Below, in pieces: positions 15,678-23,808 of a stretch of DNA of 64,000 nucleotides (the stretch's first letter is position 1; each line of letters begins with the position of its first letter). The translations under genes were made by a program, and so were the position numbers. The stretch is from JAKVBH01 sp049800955 (GTDB lineage Bacteria; Pseudomonadota; Alphaproteobacteria; Rhodobacterales; Rhodobacteraceae): positions 248,001 to 312,000 of the forward strand of contig NZ_JBNAGA010000003.1 in assembly GCF_049800955.1 (NCBI RefSeq), read 5' to 3'. The notes beneath the pieces are model-generated. The model was not told where the DNA came from. It was given only the letters and a program-made list of their open reading frames with translations, and did no database searches.

Positions 15678-16653
15678 CCCCACGGTGCTCAAGGTCCCGC
15701 GAGCCAATTCGACCCTATGGGTATGCTATGCGAATTGTCCCGCCTCAGGCGATACGCGTAGCGGCATGCCAATGCTGAGCATGGCCGCTACCGTCTAGGC
15801 ATTCTCGTCATGCCGGTCACTTGGCGGCCATAGCACGATCCACGCCATTCGTCTCGGGTTCCGTTGTCGCGAGGACAGGAAACCGACCTAGGCCCGCGTG
15901 GTGGCGCGCATCGGGGAGGTGGGTGCGCAAGCCGCCGTAACTCAATCGGCCATCCCGGAGAATTGGCGCCGAAAACAGAGGCGCCATACCCCAATCCGGC
16001 TCAGCCGCTTCGAAACGCCGGTTTTTATATTGGAGCCGCTGCCCAGACTCAGCACCTTGTCCATGACCAAAAAGCGGTCAAACCGATCTGGCATATCTGG
16101 CGGGACGGTCAGACCCGGTGAACCACCCCACAAGGACCACATAATGCAGACCCAGCGCGGTAGTCACCGCCAAAAGGCTGTAAAGATTTGAGCCGAAGCT
16201 ACAGACGGCTGTCTCTCTCAGGCTTGTCCATGTATCGAACTCCCAAAAAGTCAGCCAGGATGACACGCGCGCCAGTGTCCAAAAAGCTGAGATCAAATAG
16301 GGTTGGAAAACTCCGCAAGAGGGTCGACGATACAAGAGAAGAACAATGCATCCCGCCTCATAGCTATCCACAGCCCCTCATCCACAGCCCCTCAAATTCA
16401 GCCAGTTCCTATGAGTTACTCTACTATTCTCGCAAGCGTACTGGCCGACACGACGCATCCTCTTGTCACGACTGGCCCGATACAGATCACCCAAGCCGTT
16501 CAAAATGCGCCGACCTGTCTTCTTTTGTCTTCAAATACCTCGGGGGAGCGCGCCGCGCGCGCGGGGGCAGCGCCCCCAAGAACACCGCCCATCCTTTTCA
16601 CGAGAAGGGTCACACCATTGACCACACCCGCCCCACGCCCTAAACGACCCAAC
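15678..16653. other. Long region without a supported gene, possibly degenerate
   Basis: No intact gene is supported. On the minus strand two frames, 16371-16078 and 16142-15942, read like consecutive pieces of one decayed protein separated by a frameshift, with a hydrophobic stretch (LLAVTTALGLHYVVLVGW) in the first; the family is not recognised. A 14-bp direct tandem repeat, ATCCACAGCCCCTC, lies at 16366-16379 and 16380-16393. A repeat element with the GTATTT motif and a GGGGGC-AGC-GCCCCC hairpin sits at 16518-16577. Base composition is less GC-rich around 16180-16440. Confidence 0.4.
16518..16577 (-). repeat. Intergenic repeat: reversed GTATTT motif plus GC hairpin
   Basis: Read on the minus strand, 16538-16518 is GTATTTGAAGACAAAAGAAG-like, a divergent copy of the recurring motif. 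On the plus strand it is followed by CTCGGGGG and a perfect hairpin GGGGGC-AGC-GCCCCC at 16563-16577. The same arrangement recurs at 59393-59440. Such elements look like a dispersed Rhodobacterales repeat; function unknown. Confidence 0.55.
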
Positions 16654-17147
16654 GCGCGGTGGGCCGGATGGCCGCGGGGGTTGTCACCAGCCTTCGAGGA
16701 AAGTCCGGACTCCCTGAAGCAACGGTGCCGGGTAACGCCCGGGCGGGGCAACCCGACGGAAAGCGCCACAGAGAACAGACCGCCCGTCGCACCGGAGGTG
16801 CGCCAAAGGTATGACCGGAGGTGCGCCAAAGGTATGACCGGAGGTGCGCCAAAGGTATGACCTGAGGTGCGCCAAAGGAGATTGCGCACGGGCAAGGGTG
16901 AAACGGTGGGGTAAGAGCCCACCGGGGAGGCGGCAACGTCTTCCGCATGGCAAGCCCCACCGGGAGCAATGCCGAATAGGACCTTCGCGGGCCCCGCAAG
17001 GGGCCCAGGGCGGCTTCAGCCCAGAGGGTCGGGTTGGCAGCTAGAGGCCGCGTGGTAACGCGTGGTCGAGAGGAATGGTCATCTCGGGACATGCAGGTTC
17101 GCGCCGGCAGGTCCTACGACAGAATCCGGCTTACAGGCCCACCGCGC
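16654..17147 (+). ncRNA. rnpB: RNase P RNA (class A) with expanded P12 region
   Basis: The catalytic RNA of RNase P, which matures tRNA 5' ends. The ends form a perfect 12-bp P1 helix: GCGCGGTGGGCC at 16654-16665 pairs with GGCCCACCGCGC at 17136-17147. Conserved internal blocks are GAGGAAAGTCCGGACTCC near 16700, ACAGAGAACAGACCGCCC near 16770, GGGTGAAACGGTGGGGTAAG near 16896 and ACAGAATCCGGCTTA near the 3' end. At about 494 nt it is longer than most bacterial rnpB RNAs because the region corresponding to P12 holds a 23-bp tandem repeat (16794-16878). Confidence 0.95.
16794..16878 (+). repeat. 23-bp tandem repeat inside rnpB
   Basis: Three complete head-to-tail copies, at 16794-16816, 16817-16839 and 16840-16862, each beginning GGAGGTGCGCC and continuing AAAGGTATGACC. 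A partial fourth copy (TGAGGTGCGCCAAAGG) is at 16863-16878. The first copy overlaps a perfect mini-hairpin, CGCACC-GGA-GGTGCG, at 16788-16802. The repeat lies between the conserved ACAGAGAACAGACCGCCC block and GGGCAAGGGTGAAACGG, the place of the variable P12 stem. Confidence 0.85.
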
Positions 17148-17308
17148 AAATCTCTTCGTCCCCCGAGCGCGCCTGCTCCGCGAGGGCAGCTCGGGGTGCG
17201 ACCTCTCAGCGCTTTTCCGCACGACAGGCAGTTATCTTTTGCCAGCCTTGCCCGAATCGTGAATGTTTCGTGAGGGGAGCCGGGTGCCGCCAAGGAAAGG
17301 GCCCGCAC

Positions 17309-17761
17309 ATGACAATCGAAGTGCACCAGCGTGCGTTTCAACCACAGATCAACGAAGGCATTCTCGATGTGCTTGGATTGGCCACGCCATCCTTTGTGCT
17401 CTCGATGCTGCACGCAACGCCGGATTGTCTGTTCCTGCTCAACGAGGTGGGAGAGGTGATCTACGTCAACGAGCATGGGCTGCGCAGGGTCTGCCACACC
17501 AGCTTTGATCAGGCGCGGGGTGCCCATTGGGCCTCGTTCTTCCCGCCCTCGGCGCGGCGCGAATTGTTGCGCGCGGTGCAGCTGGCGGCGCAGGGCGAGC
17601 AGGTGCATTGCGAGATCGCTGAGCCTGGTTCCATGGAGGGGCAACTTCTGTCGATGACAATTGCGCCGGTTTTCCTGCGCGACGGGTCAGTCGAGTGTCT
17701 GTGTGTCGTCGGTCGCCGCTTGAGTGCGAACACCAATGCGCGGCCCGCCGAATCCAGTTGA
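17309..17761 (+). CDS. PAS domain protein
   Basis: A 150-residue protein made almost entirely of one PAS domain: MLHATPDCLFLLNEVGEVIYVNEHGLRRV near residue 35 and a C-terminal strand pair MTIAPVFLRDGSVECLCVVGRRL. No kinase, cyclase or DNA-binding domain is attached, so it may sense a ligand or redox state and act through a partner protein. AAGGAAAGGG precedes the ATG. It sits between rnpB and rpmG, and no cofactor can be assigned. Confidence 0.75.
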   Translation: MTIEVHQRAFQPQINEGILDVLGLATPSFVLSMLHATPDCLFLLNEVGEVIYVNEHGLRRVCHTSFDQARGAHWASFFPPSARRELLRAVQLAAQGEQVHCEIAEPGSMEGQLLSMTIAPVFLRDGSVECLCVVGRRLSANTNARPAESS

Positions 17762-17843
17762 CAGCCCCGCCCAGCCCGGTAAAAGGCGCCTCTCAAGAGA
17801 TACGACGCGCGCGCAATCCGCGTGAGCGCCCGAGGAGAGTGAC

Positions 17844-18011
17844 ATGGCCAAGCCGACCACAATCAAAATCCGCCTGAACTCGACCGCAGGCACTGGCCAC
17901 TTCTACGTGACCAAGAAAAACGCCCGGACCATGACCGAGAAAATGGTTGTTCGTAAGTACGACCCGGTCGTGCGCAAGCATGTCGAGTACAAGGAAGGCA
18001 AGATCAAGTAA
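17844..18011 (+). CDS. rpmG: 50S ribosomal protein L33
   Basis: A 55-residue basic protein matching L33: MAKPTTIKIRLNSTAGTGHFY, then TKKNARTMTEKMVVRKYDPV and a HVEYKEGKIK tail. It lacks the zinc-binding cysteines of the C+ form, as is usual in alphaproteobacteria. GAGGAGAG precedes the ATG. A terminator-like hairpin follows. Confidence 0.97.
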   Translation: MAKPTTIKIRLNSTAGTGHFYVTKKNARTMTEKMVVRKYDPVVRKHVEYKEGKIK

Positions 18012-18034
18012 TCTTGCCCTCTATGCAGATGGAA

Positions 18035-18069
18035 GCGCCGCCTGATTTACGACAGCGCGGCGTTTTGTT
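18035..18069 (+). terminator. Probable rpmG terminator
   Basis: CGCCGC at 18036-18041 can pair with GCGGCG at 18057-18062, followed by TTTTGTTG. The loop is long (15 nt), so the structure is modest but well placed 24 nt after the rpmG stop. Confidence 0.5.
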
Positions 18070-18104
18070 GTGGTCAGGGTGCACCTTTGCCCTACCTCAG
18101 CCGT

Positions 18105-18617
18105 ATGACCGCAACGCTCCTCCATCCCCGCGTGCGCGTTTCTACACCGAATGACCTAATGGCGGTCGATGCTCTGCTGTCGCAAAGCTACCCCGCACTT
18201 CTGAAACATGACTACCTGCCTTCGGTGTTGGTGACGGCGCTTCCGCTGATTTCCCGTGCACAGCCCCAGCTGCTGGCATCGGGCAGCTATTTCGTGGCTG
18301 AACTCGACGACGAAATCGTCGGGGCCGGTGGTTGGACCATGGAGGCCCCGGGCGGCAAGCCGGGCTCACGCGGGGTTGGTCATGTCCGCCACGTTGTGAC
18401 GTCCCACCGTCATACACGTCACGGCATTGGCCGCGCGCTGATGTCAAACGTGATCCTGCACGCCAAGGGCTGCGGGATGATGAAGCTCGATTGTCTCTCG
18501 ACCCGGACAGCTGTGAAGTTTTACGAGGCCATGGGCTTTTTGCAGATGGGCGGCATCGACGTTCCGCTGCGCCCGGGCATAACATTACCCTCCATTCGCA
18601 TGGAACTCATGCTCTAG
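18105..18617 (+). CDS. GNAT family N-acetyltransferase
   Basis: A 170-residue GNAT-fold protein. The acetyl-CoA pyrophosphate-binding motif is RHTRHGIGRALM (an R/QxxGxG/A variant) near residue 110, followed by the typical KLDCLSTRTAVKFYEAMGF. The substrate cannot be read from sequence. The ATG at 18105 is used; a TTG at 18087 is possible. Its 3' end overlaps the convergent AraC-type gene by 11 nt. Confidence 0.85.
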   Translation: MTATLLHPRVRVSTPNDLMAVDALLSQSYPALLKHDYLPSVLVTALPLISRAQPQLLASGSYFVAELDDEIVGAGGWTMEAPGGKPGSRGVGHVRHVVTSHRHTRHGIGRALMSNVILHAKGCGMMKLDCLSTRTAVKFYEAMGFLQMGGIDVPLRPGITLPSIRMELML

Positions 18618-19524
18618 CCTGCCGGTAGGCGCGCGGGCTGGTGCCATAGCGACCCCGAAAGGCCCGACCCATCGCGGAGGGGTCAGCATATCCACACAGC
18701 GCGGCAATGGTCCCGACGCTTTCGCGCGTATGCTGGAGAAGTCGTTTGGCCTCTTCCAGTCTCAGGCGCTGGTAGAGCTGTCTCGGGCTTTCTCCGAGCC
18801 TTCGGGCAAAGAGGTCGTCCATGCGCCGTTGTGACATGCCGATGCGCGTGGCGACCTCGGCTATGGGCAGCGGCTGGCTGACATTGCGGCGCATCAAGGC
18901 TACGGCGGCATCCAATCGGGCCTCACCGCTTGGATGGGCCGGCAGGCCGCCGCGCCACTCGCCGTGCATGAAGAGCGCCGCGACTTCGAGGCGCAGCGAC
19001 GCACCGTGATGCTCTTCGATCAACGCCAACACGAGATCAAACGCTGTCGTGGCACCGCCGCAGGTCCAGCGCGGCCCATCGCGCACGATGCGGTCCGGGC
19101 AGGCGGTGATCTCGGGGAAGGCCTCGGCAAAAGCGGCGTATTCGTCCCAGTGCACGGTGGCGCGGCGTCCATCCAGAAGCCCGGCACGGGCCATAAGCCA
19201 GGCGCCTGTATCCATCCCTGCAACGCAGCCGTGACGGGCCGCAGATGCCCGCAGAGCAGCATTTAGGGGCGGCGTGTCGAAACGGTGGTGGTTATAAGAC
19301 GGGATAAGAAACAACGCGTCACCCCGGGCCGTCTTCAAATTGCATTGCGGCATTATTTCCAGACCGGATGAGCTTTGGACCGCCCTGCCATCGGGGCTCA
19401 CGATCTGCCATCCATAGAGCGCCGCGCCGCTCAGGTCATTGGCGGCCCGCAGGGGTTCCAGCGCGTTGGCCAGGCAATGGTTTGAAAATTGCGGATAGAG
19501 GCATAGCGAAATCTGCATGATCAT
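18607..19524 (-). CDS. GlxA family AraC-type regulator, likely of carnitine catabolism
   Basis: A 305-residue regulator with an N-terminal DJ-1/PfpI-like domain (about residues 1-180, with GDALFLIPSYNHH and CVAGMDTGAWLMARAGLLDGRRATVHW) and a C-terminal AraC HTH pair (LPIAEVATRIGMSQRRMDDLFARRLGESPRQLY and a second helix-turn-helix at TIAALCGYADPSAMGRAFRGRYGTSPRAYR). This is the layout of CdhR and GbdR in pseudomonads, which control carnitine and glycine betaine catabolism. It is divergent, with a 62-nt gap, from an acyl-CoA dehydrogenase that opens the carnitine-type cluster. Starts at 19524 and 19518 are both possible. Confidence 0.85.
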   Translation of the reverse strand: MIMQISLCLYPQFSNHCLANALEPLRAANDLSGAALYGWQIVSPDGRAVQSSSGLEIMPQCNLKTARGDALFLIPSYNHHRFDTPPLNAALRASAARHGCVAGMDTGAWLMARAGLLDGRRATVHWDEYAAFAEAFPEITACPDRIVRDGPRWTCGGATTAFDLVLALIEEHHGASLRLEVAALFMHGEWRGGLPAHPSGEARLDAAVALMRRNVSQPLPIAEVATRIGMSQRRMDDLFARRLGESPRQLYQRLRLEEAKRLLQHTRESVGTIAALCGYADPSAMGRAFRGRYGTSPRAYRQARA

Positions 19525-19551
19525 TGGCGTATTCTGCAGAGTATGTGGCGT
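19525..19551. promoter_or_regulatory. Candidate AraC-type binding site (direct repeat)
   Basis: TGGCGT occurs at 19525-19530 and again at 19546-19551, a spacing of 21 bp, two helical turns, as AraC-type proteins often use. It lies in the 62-nt divergent space between the GlxA-type regulator and the acyl-CoA dehydrogenase. Only six bases repeat, so this is a weak candidate. Confidence 0.3.
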
Positions 19552-19586
19552 CAAGCCGTGGCACCTTCCGCGCAGGAGGAGCGCCA

Positions 19587-20747
19587 ATGGATTTTGCCCT
19601 GAGTGATGAGCAGAAGATGATCGTGGATACGGTCCGTGCCTTTGTGGAAAACGAGATCTATCCACATGAGGCCGAGGTGGACCGCTCAGGCCATGTGCCG
19701 GAGGCGCTGGCTCAGGAGATCAAGCAAAAGACATTGGAGCTGGGGTTTTATGCCTGCAACTTCCCCGAAGAGGTGGGCGGGGCGGGGCTCTCACATCTGG
19801 AGTTTGCCTTGGTCGAACGAGAGTTGGGCCGGGGCTCCATGGCGCTGACACATTTCTTTGGTCGTCCGCAAAACATCCTCATGGCCTGCGAGGGGGACCA
19901 GCGCGAGCGCTATCTCCTGCCCGCGGTGCGCGGTGAACGTATGGATGCGCTGGCCATGACCGAACCGGATGCAGGCTCTGATGTGCGTGGCATGAAATGC
20001 ACAGCGCTGCGCGAAGGTGGTGATTGGGTGGTCAATGGCACCAAACACTTCATCTCCGGCGCCGATCATGCCGATTTCGTCATTGTGTTTATCGCAACGG
20101 GAGAAGACCAGACGCCAAAAGGTCCGAAGAAACGCATCACGGCCTTCCTTGTGGATCGTGGTCATCCGGGCTTTTCGATTCGTGATGGCTACCGCTCCGT
20201 GAGCCACCGCGGCTACAAGAACATGGTCCTTGAGTTCGACAATTGTCGCTTGCCGGATGCGCAGGTTCTGGGAGAGGTCGATGGTGGCTTTGATGTGATG
20301 AATACCTGGCTCTACGCCACACGGATCACGGTCGCCACGATGGCGGTGGGCCGCGCGCGGCGCTGTTTTGACATGGCCTTGGCCTATGCCGCCGAGCGCA
20401 AGCAATTTGGCCAGCAGATCGGCAAGTTTCAGGGCGTCAGCTTTCCAATAGCGGACATGATAACCGAAATCGATGCCGCAGACCTCATGACGCTTATGTC
20501 CGCCTGGCGACTTGATCAGGGCCTGCCCGCCAACCGTGAGATCGCCTCTGCCAAGCTTTTCGCCACGGAGATGCTCGCGCGCGTCACCGATCAATCCTTG
20601 CAGATTTTTGGCGGGATGGGCCTGATGGATGATTTTCCCATCGAGCGCTTCTGGCGCGATGCGCGGGTCGAGCGGATCTGGGACGGGACATCGGAAATTC
20701 AGCGCCACATCATCTCGCGCGAATTGCTGCGGCCCTTGGGAGCATGA
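19587..20747 (+). CDS. Acyl-CoA dehydrogenase, probably gamma-butyrobetainyl/crotonobetainyl-CoA
   Basis: A 386-residue flavoprotein with the three acyl-CoA dehydrogenase domains: N-terminal helices (LSDEQKMIVDTVRAFVE), the FAD-contacting beta domain (ALAMTEPDAGSDVRGMKC; NGTKHFISGADHADF) and the C-terminal helices (ERKQFGQQIGKFQGVSF; QIFGGMGLMDDFPIERFWRDARV). At the position of the usual catalytic Glu (YEGT) the sequence is WDGT, so the base would be Asp. Context with a CaiD-like hydratase suggests oxidation of gamma-butyrobetainyl-CoA to crotonobetainyl-CoA. AGGAGG precedes the start. Confidence 0.88.
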   Translation: MDFALSDEQKMIVDTVRAFVENEIYPHEAEVDRSGHVPEALAQEIKQKTLELGFYACNFPEEVGGAGLSHLEFALVERELGRGSMALTHFFGRPQNILMACEGDQRERYLLPAVRGERMDALAMTEPDAGSDVRGMKCTALREGGDWVVNGTKHFISGADHADFVIVFIATGEDQTPKGPKKRITAFLVDRGHPGFSIRDGYRSVSHRGYKNMVLEFDNCRLPDAQVLGEVDGGFDVMNTWLYATRITVATMAVGRARRCFDMALAYAAERKQFGQQIGKFQGVSFPIADMITEIDAADLMTLMSAWRLDQGLPANREIASAKLFATEMLARVTDQSLQIFGGMGLMDDFPIERFWRDARVERIWDGTSEIQRHIISRELLRPLGA

Positions 20748-20765
20748 GGCAGATGGGCCAACATT

Positions 20766-20786
20766 GCGTATTTGGGGCCAGAAGAA
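20766..20786 (+). repeat. Copy of recurring GTATTTNNNNCCAGAAGAA motif
   Basis: Begins GCGTATTTGGGG and ends CCAGAAGAA, 19 nt after the acyl-CoA dehydrogenase stop. It differs from the 11774 copy at one position. A GGGGGAGCC...GAGCCCCCC palindrome follows at once and could end transcription between the two genes. Confidence 0.6.
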
Positions 20787-20958
20787 ACGGGGGAGCCATG
20801 GTGAGCCCCCCCGATCAAAGCATCCGATGTGCTTCTCCTGGCGCGGTCATCGGCACGCCTGCCTGTACCGCCTTTTTACGATCGCGCGTTAACCTTAATA
20901 TTCCGTTGCTTCTTTTGGCAAAAAATACGCATCCCCGCTTCGAGCCAGGTGCTGTCTG

Positions 20959-22968
20959 ATGGCAGGCGCGCGCGATCTGCGTCGATTGTTGACCCCCCAA
21001 TCCGTTGCAGTGGTGGGGGGCGGGTTTTGGTGTGAGAACGTGATCGCCGAGCTTGGGAAAATCGGCTTTGAGGGCGACGTTTGGCGTGTGCATCCGAGGG
21101 AAGGTTTTGCCAAGGTGCGGGATTTGCCGGCTGTGCCGGACGCGGCGTTTATCGGTGTCAACCGTGTTGCGACGTTGGACGTCGTTGCGGACTTGGCGGA
21201 GCTTGGCTGCGGAGGGGCTGTGTGTTTTGCGAGCGGCTATGCCGAGGCCGCAGGTGAGCTCTCGGATGCGGGTACCTTGCAATCAGCCTTGCTGAATGCA
21301 GCGAGCCACATGCCGATCCTTGGGCCCAATTGCTATGGCATGATCAACTATCTCGACCGCGTCGCGCTGTGGCCCGACCAGCATGGGGGCAAACCCGTGG
21401 CGCGCGGTGTGGCCATCGTCACCCAGAGTTCCAACATTGCCATCAACCTCACGATGCAGGCGCGGGGCCTCCCTCTTGGGTTTGTCGTGACTGCGGGCAA
21501 TCAAGCTCAGCAGGGTGTGTCGCAGCTCGCGTGCGCGTTGCTGGACGATCCGCGGATCACGACAGTGGGATTGCATGTGGAAGGCTTGGGCGATCTGTCT
21601 GCGTTTTGGGCCTTGGCGGAGCGGGCACAGGCGTTGGGCAAAACCGTCGTGGTCTTGAAGGTCGGGTCGTCCGAGGAAGCGCAGGTGGCCACTGTGTCCC
21701 ACACAGCCTCGCTGTCTGGTTCTGAGGCGGGAGCGCGGGCGCTTTTTGCGCGGGCAGGCTTTGCGCAGGTGCGCACGATTGAGGGATTTGTTGAAGCTTT
21801 AAAAATCGCGCATTTGCATGGGGGATTGCCCAGTGCGCAGGTGGCCTCGTTGTCGTGCTCTGGCGGTGAAGCGTCACTGATGGCGGATATTGGTGGCGCC
21901 CTTGGTGTCGCGTTCCCGCCGCTTGTCGAGACGCAGGAGCACGCCTTGCGAGAGGCCTTGGGGCCCCATGTCGCTCTGGCCAATCCGTTGGACTACCACA
22001 CCTATATCTGGGGAGATGAGGCGGCGATGACGCGGGTGTTTTCAGCGATGATGACATCAGACCACGCCATGGGGTTGCTCGTATTGGACACGCCGCGCGC
22101 GGATCGATGTGACGCCCGGGCGTGGGAGCCCGCGTTTCGGGCCGTGGCGCGGGCGCAAGAGGAAAGCGGGCGCCCCATGGCGGTGCTTGCATCGCTTGCG
22201 GAGACCATGCCTGAAGATTTGGCAGATCGTTTGATGGATCAGGGGATCGTTCCCTTGTGCGGGATGCCCGCCGCCTTGGAGGCCATTGCCGCTTTGGCCG
22301 TCTCTGCGTCGTGCCTCTCTCCGGCGTGGCCGCCACGCGAGAGCGGATCTGCGGCGCTTTTGAGCGAAACCGAGAGCAAACAGGCGCTGGCCTGCGCAGG
22401 GATTGCGGTGCCGCGGGGGGCCTGTGTTGCTGCTGCGGACCTGGCGGACGCGGCGCAAGCGCTGGTGCCACCGTTGGTCCTGAAGGCATCAGGCGTGGCG
22501 CATAAGTCGGAGGCGGGCGGCGTTGCACTGGGGCTCCGGGACGCTGATGCGGTGCGTGCTGCGGCCCGTGTCATGGGTGGGGCGCAGTTTCTTCTGGAAG
22601 AGATGGTCGATGGGGCCTCAACTGAATTGCTCATTGGGATCTTGAGTGATCCGGCCCATGGGATGGTCTTGACTGTGGGGCGGGGCGGCATCGAGACGGA
22701 GCTTTTGGGCGATGTCACTCATGCGTTGTTGCCGGTTTCTGCGGATGAGGTGCGCGATATGCTCCTGCGGCTCCGCTGCGCGCCGGTTTTGCAGGGCTTT
22801 CGCGGCCGCCCGGGCGCGGATATCGATGCGATTGTGCAGGTGGTGATGGCGATGCAGGCGCTGTTGGAGGCGCGTCCGGGGATCGTCGAATTGGAGATCA
22901 ACCCGCTTTTGTGCAAGACAGACGGCGCCATCGCGGTAGATGCGCTCATCAGGGAGGAGCAGGCATGA
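20959..22968 (+). CDS. NDP-forming acyl-CoA synthetase, probable betaine:CoA ligase
   Basis: A 669-residue single-chain acid-CoA ligase of the ADP/NDP-forming (acetate-CoA ligase) type. The N-terminal CoA-binding domain has VAVVGGGFWCENVIAELGKIGF; a succinyl-CoA-ligase-like domain contains ATVSHTASLSGSE, with the His that is phosphorylated; the C-terminal ATP-grasp part has PLVLKASGVAHKSEAGGVALGL and ELEINPLL. In this cluster it would activate gamma-butyrobetaine, crotonobetaine or carnitine to the CoA ester, in place of the AMP-forming CaiC ligase of enterobacteria. The start codon lacks a strong ribosome site. Its stop overlaps the next ATG (ATGA). Confidence 0.85.
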   Translation: MAGARDLRRLLTPQSVAVVGGGFWCENVIAELGKIGFEGDVWRVHPREGFAKVRDLPAVPDAAFIGVNRVATLDVVADLAELGCGGAVCFASGYAEAAGELSDAGTLQSALLNAASHMPILGPNCYGMINYLDRVALWPDQHGGKPVARGVAIVTQSSNIAINLTMQARGLPLGFVVTAGNQAQQGVSQLACALLDDPRITTVGLHVEGLGDLSAFWALAERAQALGKTVVVLKVGSSEEAQVATVSHTASLSGSEAGARALFARAGFAQVRTIEGFVEALKIAHLHGGLPSAQVASLSCSGGEASLMADIGGALGVAFPPLVETQEHALREALGPHVALANPLDYHTYIWGDEAAMTRVFSAMMTSDHAMGLLVLDTPRADRCDARAWEPAFRAVARAQEESGRPMAVLASLAETMPEDLADRLMDQGIVPLCGMPAALEAIAALAVSASCLSPAWPPRESGSAALLSETESKQALACAGIAVPRGACVAAADLADAAQALVPPLVLKASGVAHKSEAGGVALGLRDADAVRAAARVMGGAQFLLEEMVDGASTELLIGILSDPAHGMVLTVGRGGIETELLGDVTHALLPVSADEVRDMLLRLRCAPVLQGFRGRPGADIDAIVQVVMAMQALLEARPGIVELEINPLLCKTDGAIAVDALIREEQA

Positions 22969-23750
22969 CAGACAGCCCGATCAGAACGGAACGTGTGGGC
23001 CATGTGCTCGAGGTGACGCTGGACCGGCCCAAAGCCAATGCCATCGATCTGGCCACCAGCCGCATCATGGGGGAGGTCTTTCTTGACTTCCGCGATGATC
23101 CGGAGTTGCGCGTGGCACTGATCACGGGCGCGGGTGAGAAGTTCTTTTGCCCAGGCTGGGATCTCAAGGCCGCCGCCGATGGCGATGCGGTGGATGGCGA
23201 CTACGGTGTCGGTGGTTTTGGTGGATTGCAGGAGCTGCCCCATCTCAACAAGCCGGTGATTGCGGCCGTGAACGGGATATGTTGTGGCGGCGGGCTGGAG
23301 CTGGCGCTGTCGGCGGATATCATTCTGGCCGCCGATCATGCGTCTTTTGCGCTGCCGGAGATCCGATCCGGCACGGTTGCGGATGCGGCCTCGATCAAGC
23401 TGCCCAAGCGGATCCCCTATCACATCGCGATGGAGATGCTGCTGACGGGGCGGTGGCTCGAGGCGGAGGAGGCGGCGCGCTGGGGGTTTGTGAATCACAT
23501 CTATCCCGGCGCGGAGCTCATGGCGCAGGCGCGGGAGATGGCGCAGCTCATTGCCTCCGGCCCGCCGCTGGTGAATGCCGCGATCAAGGAGATCGTGCGC
23601 GAGGCGGAAGACATGAAGTTTCAGGACGCGCTCAACCGGATCACCAAGAGCCAGTTCAAGACCGTCGAGACGCTCTACACCTCCGAGGATCAGCTCGAGG
23701 GCGCACGGGCCTTTGCGGAGAAGCGGGACCCGGTCTGGAAGGGGCGGTAA
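22965..23750 (+). CDS. caiD: Carnitinyl-CoA dehydratase / enoyl-CoA hydratase (CaiD-like)
   Basis: A 261-residue crotonase-fold protein, exactly the CaiD length. It matches CaiD in KPVIAAVNGICCGGGLELALSAD (oxyanion hole), ASFALPEIRSG, and the ending FAEKRDPVWKGR. CaiD interconverts crotonobetainyl-CoA and L-carnitinyl-CoA. The ATG overlaps the ligase stop, so the two are coupled. The substrate is inferred from similarity and from the neighbouring carnitine dehydrogenase and BKACE genes. Confidence 0.85.
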   Translation: MTDSPIRTERVGHVLEVTLDRPKANAIDLATSRIMGEVFLDFRDDPELRVALITGAGEKFFCPGWDLKAAADGDAVDGDYGVGGFGGLQELPHLNKPVIAAVNGICCGGGLELALSADIILAADHASFALPEIRSGTVADAASIKLPKRIPYHIAMEMLLTGRWLEAEEAARWGFVNHIYPGAELMAQAREMAQLIASGPPLVNAAIKEIVREAEDMKFQDALNRITKSQFKTVETLYTSEDQLEGARAFAEKRDPVWKGR

Positions 23751-23769
23751 GAGTGGCACCGTCGGATAT

Positions 23770-23790
23770 GCGTATTTTTGGCCAGAAGAA
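23770..23790 (+). repeat. Copy of recurring GTATTTNNNNCCAGAAGAA motif
   Basis: Begins GCGTATTTTTGG and ends CCAGAAGAA. It lies 20 nt after the caiD-like stop and 18 nt before the BKACE start, inside what otherwise looks like one operon. Confidence 0.6.
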
Positions 23791-23808
23791 GACAGCAGGA
23801 GCGGATCT

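Noticed and set aside
16078..16371. Intact small membrane protein on the minus strand
   Set aside because: The frame ends in the middle of a continuing hydrophobic pattern and has no ribosome site; it is better treated as part of a decayed region.
16366..16393. Paired TATCCACAG/CATCCACAG as DnaA boxes or an origin
   Set aside because: They arise from one 14-bp tandem duplication; no further boxes, AT-rich unwinding region or origin genes are nearby.
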